Below, piece by piece: positions 43,180 to 51,937 of a stretch of 64,000 nt of DNA. Made by a program: the position numbers and the translations under genes. The notes under the pieces are model-generated. The model did no database searches. It was not told the DNA's origin and worked only from the letters and a program-made list of their open reading frames with translations. This DNA comes from Acidimicrobiaceae bacterium UBA7830. Its GTDB lineage: Bacteria > Actinomycetota > Acidimicrobiia > Acidimicrobiales > Ilumatobacteraceae. Numbering within the stretch: the stretch's first letter is position 1; each line of letters begins with the position of its first letter. Where the stretch lies: contig DLTS01000059.1 of NCBI GenBank assembly GCA_002501485.1, forward strand, positions 15,291 through 79,290, in the 5' to 3' direction.

Positions 43180-44426
43180 GATGGTTCCTTTCCGGTTCGA
43201 AAATCAGACCAAGTCATCCCGGCATCCCCATGGATGTCACGGGGAAGCCCGAGTACGAGTTCAGCGACGATGTTGCGCTGCACAGCAAATGTTCCACCAC
43301 CAAGGGTGAGAGCAGGAGAAAACAGCCAGCCGTAGTGCCACAGCGGGTCAACTTCTGGGAATTGGCTGTCTTCGCCACGAGCAAAGTTCACTTCGGTTGC
43401 TCCACGTTGCGCACGGCCAGGGATGTCTCCCGCCGGGCCGGAACCCGTCAACATGCCCGATGCGCCAACAAGGTCTTTCGCGAGTTCCATGACGTGCTGA
43501 CCGTGCTCGTCACCCATGATCTTTTGCACTGAGGCTTCGGCGCCGGGCGTGCGCCCGTTAAGTCGGGCACTTAAGGTACGAAGTCGGTTGAGACGAAGCA
43601 CTTCTGACTCAATGTGCAAGCCAGCTATGCGTTGACGCAACACCGGGTCATCGCAACCCCCGTTGTTGTGCACAAGATTGAGGAGGTCGTCGGCGGACGG
43701 CCCTGAACCCCATAGCGAGCCGGCTGACGACAACGACACGCGTTCATTTGCAAGCGTGACTTTCGCGAGTCGCCACCCGTCGCCCTCTTGCCCAACGAGA
43801 TATTTTGCTGGAAGGCGGACGTCATCGAAGAACGTTTGGTTGAACGAATGAGCCGTCGTCATGTCGATGATCGGTGACAGCGTGAGCCCAGGAATATCCA
43901 TAGGAATAATGAAGTAGGAGATCCCTTTATGTTTCGGCACGTCAGGATCGGTTCGCGCAATGAGAATTCCGAATTCCGAATGATGGGCACCGCTCGACCA
44001 GATTTTTGAACCGTTGATGACGTACTCGTCGCCATCCCGAACGGCCCGAGTTGCCAGCGATGCAAGATCGGAACCTGAGTCGGGCTCGCTGAAGAGTTGG
44101 CACCATTGCTCTTCTCCGCTGAAAATTTTTGGAAGAAAGCGCTCTTTCTGCCACTCGGTCCCTGCAAGCAGAATCGTCGGAGCGGCCCACCCAACGCCGA
44201 TCGGATTGGTCGATACCGAGGTTTCTTGCACTCCGGCAGCCTTCAGTTCCTCATCGATGATGAGTTGATGAATGGGATCTGCTTCAACTCCCCAAGGTCG
44301 AGGCCAATGGGGGACAAGAAGACCTGCCTCATGAAGTTCGGCACTCGTTGGAGACGGATGCCCGGCGAGCCACGCCCGCAGTTCACTTCGTCGTGGATCG
44401 TTGTCGGAAGGAAAATCGAAATCCAT
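43176..44426 (-). CDS. acyl-CoA dehydrogenase with GGGT in place of the EGT motif
   Basis: About 416 residues from ATG 44426, which has GGAGGG upstream and shares one base with the TIGR03084 stop. LFSEPDSGSDLASLATRA and EYVINGSKIWSSGAHHSEF are core motifs. Near the C-terminus the usual EGTxxIQ stretch reads LTLGGGTFAVQRNIVAE, so the common catalytic Glu is absent there. Many mycobacterial FadE proteins share this and use another base or pair with a second subunit. It is coupled to the nitronate monooxygenase gene downstream. Confidence 0.9.
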   Translation of the reverse strand: MDFDFPSDNDPRRSELRAWLAGHPSPTSAELHEAGLLVPHWPRPWGVEADPIHQLIIDEELKAAGVQETSVSTNPIGVGWAAPTILLAGTEWQKERFLPKIFSGEEQWCQLFSEPDSGSDLASLATRAVRDGDEYVINGSKIWSSGAHHSEFGILIARTDPDVPKHKGISYFIIPMDIPGLTLSPIIDMTTAHSFNQTFFDDVRLPAKYLVGQEGDGWRLAKVTLANERVSLSSAGSLWGSGPSADDLLNLVHNNGGCDDPVLRQRIAGLHIESEVLRLNRLRTLSARLNGRTPGAEASVQKIMGDEHGQHVMELAKDLVGASGMLTGSGPAGDIPGRAQRGATEVNFARGEDSQFPEVDPLWHYGWLFSPALTLGGGTFAVQRNIVAELVLGLPRDIHGDAGMTWSDFRTGKEPS

Positions 44427-45229
44427 CAGGTGTCCCTCCACTTGCCAGCGGTCGGCCCATCGGTTGCTCCTCCGGCAAAGGCTTGAGCTTGAAGCATCCA
44501 ATCACGGGCGAGTTCTCCCTCGGTCACGAGGTTCGTGTCATCGACATGACGACGCTGCGTCACGATGAGACAGAAATCTTTTGCGCTACCAAATACTGCG
44601 GCATCTGCACCTTCAAGATTCCACTCCCAAACGTCTCCAGACGGAGCATCCAGTCTGACTGACACGTTGCCTGCGGGCACCTCAAGTCCTCGGTTGATGT
44701 AGCTCCAACTGCGGGTGATGATTCCTAATTGGGCGATGTGGCGCAGACGGTCAGACGCGGGTCTGCTGGCGCCGAGGGTGTCAACGACATCTTGTCCGTG
44801 TGCCCATGCCTCCATGAGACGTGCAGTGAGAAATGACTTGGCTCCCATGGACGGGCCATACCACTCGACGCGAGCATCCTCGACGAGGGTCCGGCCTGCG
44901 GCCTCGAGAGCCCGACGGTTGGCGCGCCATTCACTGAGGAGGCCGTCGCCGGTGAGAGCGCGAAGTGGTTCCATCGTCTCTCGGTCAAGCGCCGCTGGAT
45001 CAGACATCAACTCTGCGAGATGATCACGATGTTCGATAAATGCAGACGCATCGCGAATCGCAAGCGCTGCGGTGGCGTCAAAGTAGGTGAGATGAGCAAT
45101 TTGATCAGCAACATTCCACCCGGGGCTCGGAGTTGCTTCCGCCCACTGCTGCGGTGAGAGCGACGAGACGACATCATCAAGCGCCTGTTGCTCAGCGATG
45201 AGGTCATCGAGAACACCCTGAACAGTCAT
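44426..45229 (-). CDS. TIGR03084 family (mycothiol-dependent isomerase-like, DinB fold) protein
   Basis: 267 residues. TPSPGWNVADQIAHLTYFDATAALAI contains the conserved GWxxxDxxxHL of the mycothiol maleylpyruvate isomerase N-terminal (DinB_2) domain, and RLMEAWAHGQDVVDTLG supplies further metal-binding His. It matches the actinobacterial family TIGR03084, seen near lipid and acyl-CoA genes; function unknown, possibly thiol-dependent. It heads a three-gene operon with the dehydrogenase and the nitronate monooxygenase, and is divergent from the carboxylase operon. GGGGG precedes the ATG. Confidence 0.85.
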   Translation of the reverse strand: MTVQGVLDDLIAEQQALDDVVSSLSPQQWAEATPSPGWNVADQIAHLTYFDATAALAIRDASAFIEHRDHLAELMSDPAALDRETMEPLRALTGDGLLSEWRANRRALEAAGRTLVEDARVEWYGPSMGAKSFLTARLMEAWAHGQDVVDTLGASRPASDRLRHIAQLGIITRSWSYINRGLEVPAGNVSVRLDAPSGDVWEWNLEGADAAVFGSAKDFCLIVTQRRHVDDTNLVTEGELARDWMLQAQAFAGGATDGPTAGKWRDT

Positions 45230-45298
45230 TTTCCCCCTTTATGCGGCGTTCCACGTCCGTTTGGATTGCCGTTGTCAGCGCCGTCTCTCATTACCGGA

Positions 45299-45328
45299 TT
45301 GACTAATGAAGGTACCACCACCTACGGT
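45299..45328 (+). promoter_or_regulatory. promoter of the carboxylase-AtuA operon
   Basis: TTGACT at 45299-45304 and TACGGT at 45323-45328 are separated by 18 bp. The GTG start of the carboxylase gene lies 8 bp further, so the transcript would be nearly leaderless. This is the best-matching promoter in the window, placed in the 107-bp gap between divergent operons. Confidence 0.6.
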
Positions 45329-45336
45329 CATCGATT

Positions 45337-46971
45337 GTGTCGAACGAAATCACTGTGGGGAGCGTGGCACGACCGAGATCAGTCATTCGATCGCGGCTCG
45401 ATACGCGCAGTTCTGAGTTTCAAAACAACAAGGCGGAGATGGAAGCACTCTGGGGCCTTGTTGCCGATGAACTCTCGAAAGTAGAGACAATTGGTGGGCA
45501 ACGGTATGTCGACCGTCATCGCAAACGCGGGAAGATGCTCGCTCGTGAGCGCATAGAGCAGATTGTTGACCCTGATACGCCGTTTCTTGAGTTGAGTCCG
45601 CTTGCCGGGTGGGGGTCTGAATTCCCGATCGGTGCGGGAGTGGTAATGGGCATCGGAATTATCGAGGGCGTCGAAGTTGGTATCACCGCCACCGATATGA
45701 CTTACCGAGGCGGTTCGTCGAACCCACGAACCGTTGAGAAGGGCTCACGGTTCTTCGAAATCGTTGCCCAGAATCGCTTGCCGTGGATCGCGTTGAACGA
45801 GTCGGCAGGTGCAGACCTTCCACATCAAGCCGACATCTTTGTTCCGGGGGGAGCGAGCTTCAAACATCAAACCCAGTTGTCGAAAGCTGGTATTCCGACA
45901 ATCACAGTTGGGTTCGGACCGGCCACAGCCGGTGGCGCATACACGGTTGGAATGAGTGATTACACGGTCTTTGTGAGAGAGCGAGGCACGGCGTACTTGG
46001 GTGGGCCGCCCCTCGTGAAGATGGCGATCGACGAAATTGTTGATGAGGAAACACTCGGCGGAGCGGAGATGCACTCTCGGGTGAGCGGATTATCCGATTA
46101 CCTCGCCGTCGACGAAATGGATGCGCTCCGTATCACCCGAGAAATCGTTGCTCACCTGAGGTGGGAGAAACTCGGTCCTGGCCCTACCGAACCGGTTGAT
46201 GAGCCGCTGTTCTCACCCGATGAGTTGATCGGGTGTGCTTCGGCAGATGTCCGGGTTCCGTTTGACATACGTGAGGTGTACGCCCGTGTGCTCGACGGAA
46301 GTCGTTTTGAAGAGTTCAAGCCGTTGTACGGCGACAAATTGATCTGCGGCTGGGGATCGGTGCACGGGTTCCCTGTTGGGTTCATTGGAAATAACGGCAT
46401 TCTGTTCTCGGAAGAGGCGGCAAAGGGTGCGCAATTCATTCAACTCTGCAATCGCACCAGCACGCCACTTGTCTTTTTGCACAACATCACAGGGTTCATG
46501 GTGGGTTCACAGGCCGAGCGGGGCGGCATCATTCGCAATGGGGCGAAGCTCATCAACGCGGTGTCGAACTCTGAGGTTCCTCACGTCGTGCTGATGGTTG
46601 GAGCCTCGTACGGGGCGGGCAACTACGGCATGGCGGGTCGGGCATACGATCCTCGATTTATTTTCACGTGGCCAAATCACAAGATCGCGGTGATGGGCGG
46701 CCGACAGCTCGCCGGTGTTATGGATATTGTCGCTCGAAACGCCGCAGCTGGTCGCGGTATTGATGTTGACGAAGAACAGTTGAACACCCAGAAAGAAGCC
46801 CTTGAGGCGCAGATCGAAAGTGAGAGTTCAGCATTGTTCGCCACCGGTCGACTTTGGGATGATGGAATTATCCACCCGAATGACACTCGGCATGTCTTAG
46901 GAATGGCGCTCTCGGCTATTCACTCGAATGAAGTCCGCGGGGCGACCGAATACGGCGTGTGGAGGCACTGA
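45337..46971 (+). CDS. acyl-CoA carboxylase, carboxyltransferase (beta) subunit
   Basis: 544 residues. Both crotonase-fold halves are present: VDRHRKRGKMLARERIEQIVDPDTPFLELS with GAGVVMGIGIIEGVEVGITATDMTYRGG in the N-half, and GFIGNNGILFSEEAAKGAQFIQLCNRTSTPLVFLHNITGFMVG in the C-half, with a biotin-site GASYGAGNYGMAGR. The wording (QADIFVPGG... GGAYTVGMSDY) is closest to methylcrotonyl-/geranyl-CoA carboxylases rather than to acetyl- or propionyl-CoA carboxylases. Followed immediately by the biotin-carrying alpha subunit. Confidence 0.92.
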   Translation: MSNEITVGSVARPRSVIRSRLDTRSSEFQNNKAEMEALWGLVADELSKVETIGGQRYVDRHRKRGKMLARERIEQIVDPDTPFLELSPLAGWGSEFPIGAGVVMGIGIIEGVEVGITATDMTYRGGSSNPRTVEKGSRFFEIVAQNRLPWIALNESAGADLPHQADIFVPGGASFKHQTQLSKAGIPTITVGFGPATAGGAYTVGMSDYTVFVRERGTAYLGGPPLVKMAIDEIVDEETLGGAEMHSRVSGLSDYLAVDEMDALRITREIVAHLRWEKLGPGPTEPVDEPLFSPDELIGCASADVRVPFDIREVYARVLDGSRFEEFKPLYGDKLICGWGSVHGFPVGFIGNNGILFSEEAAKGAQFIQLCNRTSTPLVFLHNITGFMVGSQAERGGIIRNGAKLINAVSNSEVPHVVLMVGASYGAGNYGMAGRAYDPRFIFTWPNHKIAVMGGRQLAGVMDIVARNAAAGRGIDVDEEQLNTQKEALEAQIESESSALFATGRLWDDGIIHPNDTRHVLGMALSAIHSNEVRGATEYGVWRH

Positions 46972-46973
46972 TC

Positions 46974-48989
46974 ATGGCAAATCGACAGATTCGGCGACTC
47001 CTTATCGCAAACCGCGGCGAAATCGCAATCCGTATTGCACGCACCGCCCGAGACCGCGGCATCTCGTGTGTCGGCGTGTATTCAGACGCAGATAGCACAT
47101 CCCTCCACCTTGACTCAATGGACGTGGCAGTGGCACTTGGCGGGGAGACCGCAGCCGAGAGTTATTTACGCATTGATGCAATCGTCGAAGCAGCGGTTGC
47201 GAATGGATGCGATGCGGTACATCCCGGGTACGGATTTCTAGCCGAAAACGCTGAGGCGGCGCGTGCGGTTGAAGCAGTGGGCCTCATGTGGGTTGGACCA
47301 ACCGCCGAGCAGATCGAACTGCTCGGTGACAAGGTGGCGGCGAAACGTGCAGCGGAAGAGGCAGGTGTTCCCACGACTCCGATTATTGAAGTTGCAACCG
47401 ATGGCAGCACTCCAGCAGACGTATCGATGCCAGCGTTGGTGAAAGCGGCTGCCGGTGGTGGCGGTCGAGGGATGCGAATTGTCCGAGAGGGCGACGACCT
47501 TGCAGCCGCAATCGAGTCAGCTTCGCGTGAGGCGGCCGCGGCATTTGGCGATGCGACCGTGTTTATTGAGCCCTATATCGAACAGGGTCGCCATATCGAA
47601 GTTCAGATCGTGGGCGACGGCGAAGGCGAGGTTTTGCACTTCGGTGAACGTGATTGTTCGGTGCAGCGCCGTAATCAGAAAGTGATCGAGGAAGCTCCGG
47701 CGATCAGCCTGCCAGATGAAGTTCGTGCAGCGTTGCACGATGGAGCGACGCGCCTCGCTCGTCATGTGAACTATCGGGGTGCGGGGACCGTCGAGTTCCT
47801 TGTCGGTAACGATGGAAGGATCACCTTCCTGGAAGTGAATACCCGTTTGCAAGTCGAGCACCCGGTCACCGAAGCGGTGACCGGCATCGACCTCGTCGGA
47901 CTCCAATTCGACGTTGCATCAGGTATCGGGCTCGGAATGACTCAGGAGGCAATCTCGCTTTGCGGTCACGCAATAGAGCTTCGTCTGGTAGCAGAAGATC
48001 CAAGTAGCGGGTGGATGCCGTCGACCGGTGTGATCACTGCGTTCGACGTCCCTGGCAATGTTCGGGTCGACAGTGGAATTCGTCCCGGCAGCGTTGTGAC
48101 AACAAATTACGACTCGCTTCTCGCCAAGATCATCGTCACGGGTGCTGACCGCCAGACTGCGCTCGCAATTGCCGCTGATGCCATGCGCCGGGCCGACATT
48201 GGGGGAGTTCGTACCAACGTCGACAGCCTTGTGGCGATTCTCACCGACGATGTGTTCGTTGAAGGTGGCGTCGACACCGGATACCTCGATCGGCAGCCTC
48301 ATGTGTTGCAGGGTGTGCGACCGGAAACTGCAGACATCGACGCCCACCTTGTGGCCGTCGTTCTTGATCGAGTTGCAGCCAATCGAAGTGCCGATCAACG
48401 CTGGGGGTTTGCCCCTAGTGGTTGGAGAAATCTTTCGACACGCGGGCAACGGATAACGATGGTCGAATCGGGCGGTGATGCACCCGTCGAATATGAAGTC
48501 GAATATCGATCACTCGGTGGCGACACTTGGGAATTTCTGCTTGGCCTATGGCCAAAAGCTGACGACGACGGCGCGCTGAACCCGGATGATCGCCCACGGT
48601 CGGTGGTGCGTCGCTACGGAGATGCCATAGAAATCGATGGTCGGCGAACCTCGCCCACCGTTTCCCGCCTCGGTGAGGCGTGGCGAGTGAGCGGCTGGTC
48701 TGGTCGCACCGAATGGCACGAACTTCCTCGTTTTGCCGAATACGATGCTGACCTCGCAGGGTCAGGACCTGTTGCTCCACTGCCGGGCACAGTGATCGAT
48801 GTCCGGGTCTCCGACGGTGACTTGGTCGAGGTCGACCAAGTGTTGATGGTGATCGAAGCGATGAAGATGGAGCACCAGATCACGACTCCGTCGGCAGCGA
48901 CGGTAACCGCAGTTCGTTTCAGTGTTGGCGATCGCGTTGGTATGGGCGATCTACTTGTCGAGCTCGAGATCGGAGGTCAGGACTCATGA
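46974..48989 (+). CDS. acyl-CoA carboxylase, biotin carboxylase plus biotin carrier (alpha) subunit
   Basis: 671 residues. RRLLIANRGEIAIRIARTARD opens the biotin carboxylase; ATP-grasp residues lie in KAAAGGGGRGMRIV and FGERDCSVQRRNQKVIEE. A less conserved linker domain follows residue 450 and the C-terminal biotinyl domain has AMKM with Lys631 (VIEAMKMEHQI). The ATG at 46974 has GGAGG upstream and lies 2 bp after the beta subunit stop. Such alpha-beta pairs carboxylate a 3-methyl-branched enoyl-CoA in leucine or acyclic terpene breakdown. The stop overlaps the AtuA start. Confidence 0.93.
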   Translation: MANRQIRRLLIANRGEIAIRIARTARDRGISCVGVYSDADSTSLHLDSMDVAVALGGETAAESYLRIDAIVEAAVANGCDAVHPGYGFLAENAEAARAVEAVGLMWVGPTAEQIELLGDKVAAKRAAEEAGVPTTPIIEVATDGSTPADVSMPALVKAAAGGGGRGMRIVREGDDLAAAIESASREAAAAFGDATVFIEPYIEQGRHIEVQIVGDGEGEVLHFGERDCSVQRRNQKVIEEAPAISLPDEVRAALHDGATRLARHVNYRGAGTVEFLVGNDGRITFLEVNTRLQVEHPVTEAVTGIDLVGLQFDVASGIGLGMTQEAISLCGHAIELRLVAEDPSSGWMPSTGVITAFDVPGNVRVDSGIRPGSVVTTNYDSLLAKIIVTGADRQTALAIAADAMRRADIGGVRTNVDSLVAILTDDVFVEGGVDTGYLDRQPHVLQGVRPETADIDAHLVAVVLDRVAANRSADQRWGFAPSGWRNLSTRGQRITMVESGGDAPVEYEVEYRSLGGDTWEFLLGLWPKADDDGALNPDDRPRSVVRRYGDAIEIDGRRTSPTVSRLGEAWRVSGWSGRTEWHELPRFAEYDADLAGSGPVAPLPGTVIDVRVSDGDLVEVDQVLMVIEAMKMEHQITTPSAATVTAVRFSVGDRVGMGDLLVELEIGGQDS

Positions 48990-50743
48990 GTGACTCGATT
49001 CGCATTGCGAACTGCTCTGGGTTTTTCGGTGACCGTCTGTCGGGAGCGAAGGAAATGGTTGAAGGCGGCCCGATCGATGTCCTCACGGGGGACTGGCTAG
49101 CTGAACTAACGATGCTCATCCTTTCGAGAATTCGCGCAAAAAATCCGGGCCGTGGATATGCATCGACTTTTGTCACCCAGATGGAACAGGTGATGGGAAC
49201 CTGTCTCGATCGTGGTATCAAGGTCGTCTCGAACGCTGGTGGACTCGACCCGGGTGGATGTGCAGACGCCCTTCAAGAAATCGCCGACCGCCTCGGTCTC
49301 AACCCAACGATTGCCTACGTCGACGGCGACAATCTTCTCGATCGAGCGGTCGATCTCTCTGCTAGCGGAAATCTAGTCGCTTTCGATCCATCGAATGGGC
49401 TGGGAGATGTGTCGCGCTATGTGTCGGCAAATGCGTACCTCGGTTGCTGGGGCATCGTTGATGCTCTCACCGAGGGTGCTGACATCGTTGTCACCGGTCG
49501 GGTAACAGATGCAGCGGTCGTCTGTGGCCCGGCGGCATACCACCATGGGTGGTCGCGCACAGATTGGGACGCCCTCGCTGGCGCGGTCGTCGCTGGTCAC
49601 GTCATCGAATGCTCAGGACAGGTCACTGGAGGGAATTATTCCTTCTTCACTGAGGTGCCAGGTCGCGAGCGAATCGGATTTCCATTCGCCGACGTGTTCG
49701 CAGATGGTTCGAGTGTGATCGGTAAGCATGACGGAACGGGTGGTCTGGTCTCGGTCGGAACAGTGACCAGCCAATTGCTCTACGAAATCGGCGGCGCTCA
49801 GTATCTCGGACCTGATGTCACATCACGGTTCGACACCATTTCTCTTGATCAAGTTGGGCCCGATCGGGTTCGGATTTCGGGCGTTAAGGGTGAACCGCCG
49901 ACCGGATCGTTGAAGGTTGCGATGAACGAACTTGGTGGCTACCGAAATGACATGGTGCTTGCGCTCACCGGACTTGATGTTGAAGAAAAATCAAAGATGG
50001 CCCTCGAAGCATTCTGGGAGGCGTCGCCCTATGCCGCTGCAGACTTCGAAGAGTGCGAGGTTCGTCTCGTGCGGACCGACCACAGTGATCCGGAAAGTAA
50101 CGAGGCAGCAACTGCCCAACTTCGCATCAGTGTGAAAGACCGTGACGAGCGCAAAGTTGGTCGCGCTTTCTCAAACGCGTTTGTTGAAACCGGTCTTTCG
50201 AGCATTCCAGGCTTTTACTCGCTGTCGGGAGGACCATCAGCGGGCTCGCCGTTCGGCGTGTACCGACCCGCGCTTGTGCCAGCTGACCTTGTTCCCGCCT
50301 ACGTTCATGTGAATGGTTCAACGCGTCAAGTTGAATCGGTAGCCCCAGAGCACTCGCCGGTGAGCGCAGAACCCACCCCAGGTCCGCAGGGTTCACCCTC
50401 TATGGGTGAAACACGTAGCGCACCTTTGGGCACTTTATTTGGTGCGCGCTCCGGCGATAAGGGTGGAGACGCAAACCTTGGGATGTTCGCCCGAAGTAAT
50501 GAGGCCTGGCTGTGGCTCGACGAATTCCTAACCGTTGAACGATTCAAGGACTTGCTTCCAGAGACAGCAAACCTCACTGTTGACCGATACGCGTTGGCGA
50601 ACATTCGGTCGTTGAACTTCGTGGTCAGAGGATTGCTCTCTGAAGGTGTTGCGGCATCGACACGAACCGATGGGCAGGCGAAGAGTCTCGGTGAGTGGCT
50701 TCGTGCCCGATTCGTCGACATCCCTGTCGACCTGCTCGACTGA
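48986..50743 (+). CDS. atuA: AtuA family protein, full-length two-domain form
   Basis: 585 residues. The N-terminal DUF1446 domain starts IRIANCSGFFGDRLSGAKEMV and includes TGDWLAELTMLILSR, VVSNAGGLDPGGC, ADIVVTGRVTDAA and VVAGHVIECSGQVTGGNYS. The C-terminal part from about residue 470 (LGTLFGARSGDKGGDANLGMFAR) is the AtuA-like ferredoxin-fold domain that some species encode separately. AtuA is required for citronellol/geraniol use in Pseudomonas but its reaction is not known. Its four-base overlap with the carboxylase alpha gene argues strongly for a joint role. Confidence 0.92.
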   Translation: MSDSIRIANCSGFFGDRLSGAKEMVEGGPIDVLTGDWLAELTMLILSRIRAKNPGRGYASTFVTQMEQVMGTCLDRGIKVVSNAGGLDPGGCADALQEIADRLGLNPTIAYVDGDNLLDRAVDLSASGNLVAFDPSNGLGDVSRYVSANAYLGCWGIVDALTEGADIVVTGRVTDAAVVCGPAAYHHGWSRTDWDALAGAVVAGHVIECSGQVTGGNYSFFTEVPGRERIGFPFADVFADGSSVIGKHDGTGGLVSVGTVTSQLLYEIGGAQYLGPDVTSRFDTISLDQVGPDRVRISGVKGEPPTGSLKVAMNELGGYRNDMVLALTGLDVEEKSKMALEAFWEASPYAAADFEECEVRLVRTDHSDPESNEAATAQLRISVKDRDERKVGRAFSNAFVETGLSSIPGFYSLSGGPSAGSPFGVYRPALVPADLVPAYVHVNGSTRQVESVAPEHSPVSAEPTPGPQGSPSMGETRSAPLGTLFGARSGDKGGDANLGMFARSNEAWLWLDEFLTVERFKDLLPETANLTVDRYALANIRSLNFVVRGLLSEGVAASTRTDGQAKSLGEWLRARFVDIPVDLLD

Positions 50744-50750
50744 GAAGCCG

Positions 50751-51935
50751 ATGAGTCACTACCAACCGCTTGCAGGCGTGAAAGTTCTTGACCTGACGGC
50801 GGTCATTATGGGTCCTTTTGGCACCCAGATTCTTGCCGACATGGGTGCCGAGGTCACCGTTGTCGAAACTCCGGTGGGAGATGCCAACCGGCATATGGGC
50901 AAGGGCCCTCACCCCGATGTCTCCGGCGTGACATTGAACCTCATGAGGAATAAACGCAGCATTGTGTTGGACCTGCGCAGTGACGAGGGTCGGGCGATAT
51001 TTGAGAAACTTGTTGCAGAGAGCGATGTGTTCGTCACCAACCTTCGTCCGGGCTCTCGTGAGCGTGCTCGTGTTACTCCCGGCGATTTACGGCCGCTTCG
51101 CTCTGATCTTGTCTGGGTAGCGGCCGCTGGCTACGACCCAAGTTCACCAAATGCCAATGCCGCTGCATACGACGACATCATTCAGGCAGCAACCGGATTC
51201 GTTGACACCAATGAGCGTTCGGGGCTTCCACCAGTGATTGCGCCGATTCTTATCGCCGACAAGGTGTCGGGAATGGCGCTCGCACAAGCGGTGCTCGCCG
51301 GGCTTTTCCACCGTGAGCGAACAGGTGAGGGAACTGACACAGTGCTGGCGATGTACGACATGATGCGGGCGTTTTTGCTCGTTGAGCATGGAGCAGAAGC
51401 AATTCCTGAACCACAACTTTCGCGAGCGGGGTATCCGAGATTGTTGAGCTCAGAACGTCGCCCGCTTCGAACCTCAGATGGGGGCCTCGTGGTAATTCTT
51501 GCGTACGAACGACACCACTTCGAGGGTCTGATTCGTATCGGCGGTCGTGAGGAAATGCTCGAAGATCAGCGATTTATTTCTCGCTTAGGTCGACTCAACA
51601 ACATCGATGAGCTCTACCGCGAGTACCAGCGGATCGCGGAAACCCACACCACCCAAGAATTTGTCGACGCCTGTGGTTCGGCTGGAGTGCCGGTACACGA
51701 AGTTGTCACCCTCGATGATGTGACGAATTCACTGCCAATGACGGACCACCCGCGCCTCGGTCGATACCGCATGACTCCCTCACTTGCTCCAGGGGTACCC
51801 GTCAATGCCAAACCCCGCCGATTTGCTCCTGTGCTCGGTGAGAACGGTCGAGAAGTGCTTGCGGAACTCGGTTACTCGGACGAAGAGATTGACGAACTTG
51901 AGAACTCAGGTGTCGTTGGCCGCTACCGTTCGTAG
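50751..51935 (+). CDS. CaiB/BaiF family CoA transferase
   Basis: 394 residues from ATG 50751, 7 bp after atuA. LAGVKVLDLTAVIMGPFGTQILADMGAEVTVVE is the family signature and the catalytic Asp lies in AAYDDIIQAATGF. The His-Asp pair of racemases is not evident, so it is probably a true CoA transferase. In this operon it may load CoA onto the acid that the carboxylase pathway consumes, or exchange CoA at its end. Only 2 bp separate it from the aminotransferase. Confidence 0.9.
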   Translation: MSHYQPLAGVKVLDLTAVIMGPFGTQILADMGAEVTVVETPVGDANRHMGKGPHPDVSGVTLNLMRNKRSIVLDLRSDEGRAIFEKLVAESDVFVTNLRPGSRERARVTPGDLRPLRSDLVWVAAAGYDPSSPNANAAAYDDIIQAATGFVDTNERSGLPPVIAPILIADKVSGMALAQAVLAGLFHRERTGEGTDTVLAMYDMMRAFLLVEHGAEAIPEPQLSRAGYPRLLSSERRPLRTSDGGLVVILAYERHHFEGLIRIGGREEMLEDQRFISRLGRLNNIDELYREYQRIAETHTTQEFVDACGSAGVPVHEVVTLDDVTNSLPMTDHPRLGRYRMTPSLAPGVPVNAKPRRFAPVLGENGREVLAELGYSDEEIDELENSGVVGRYRS

Positions 51936-51937
51936 GC

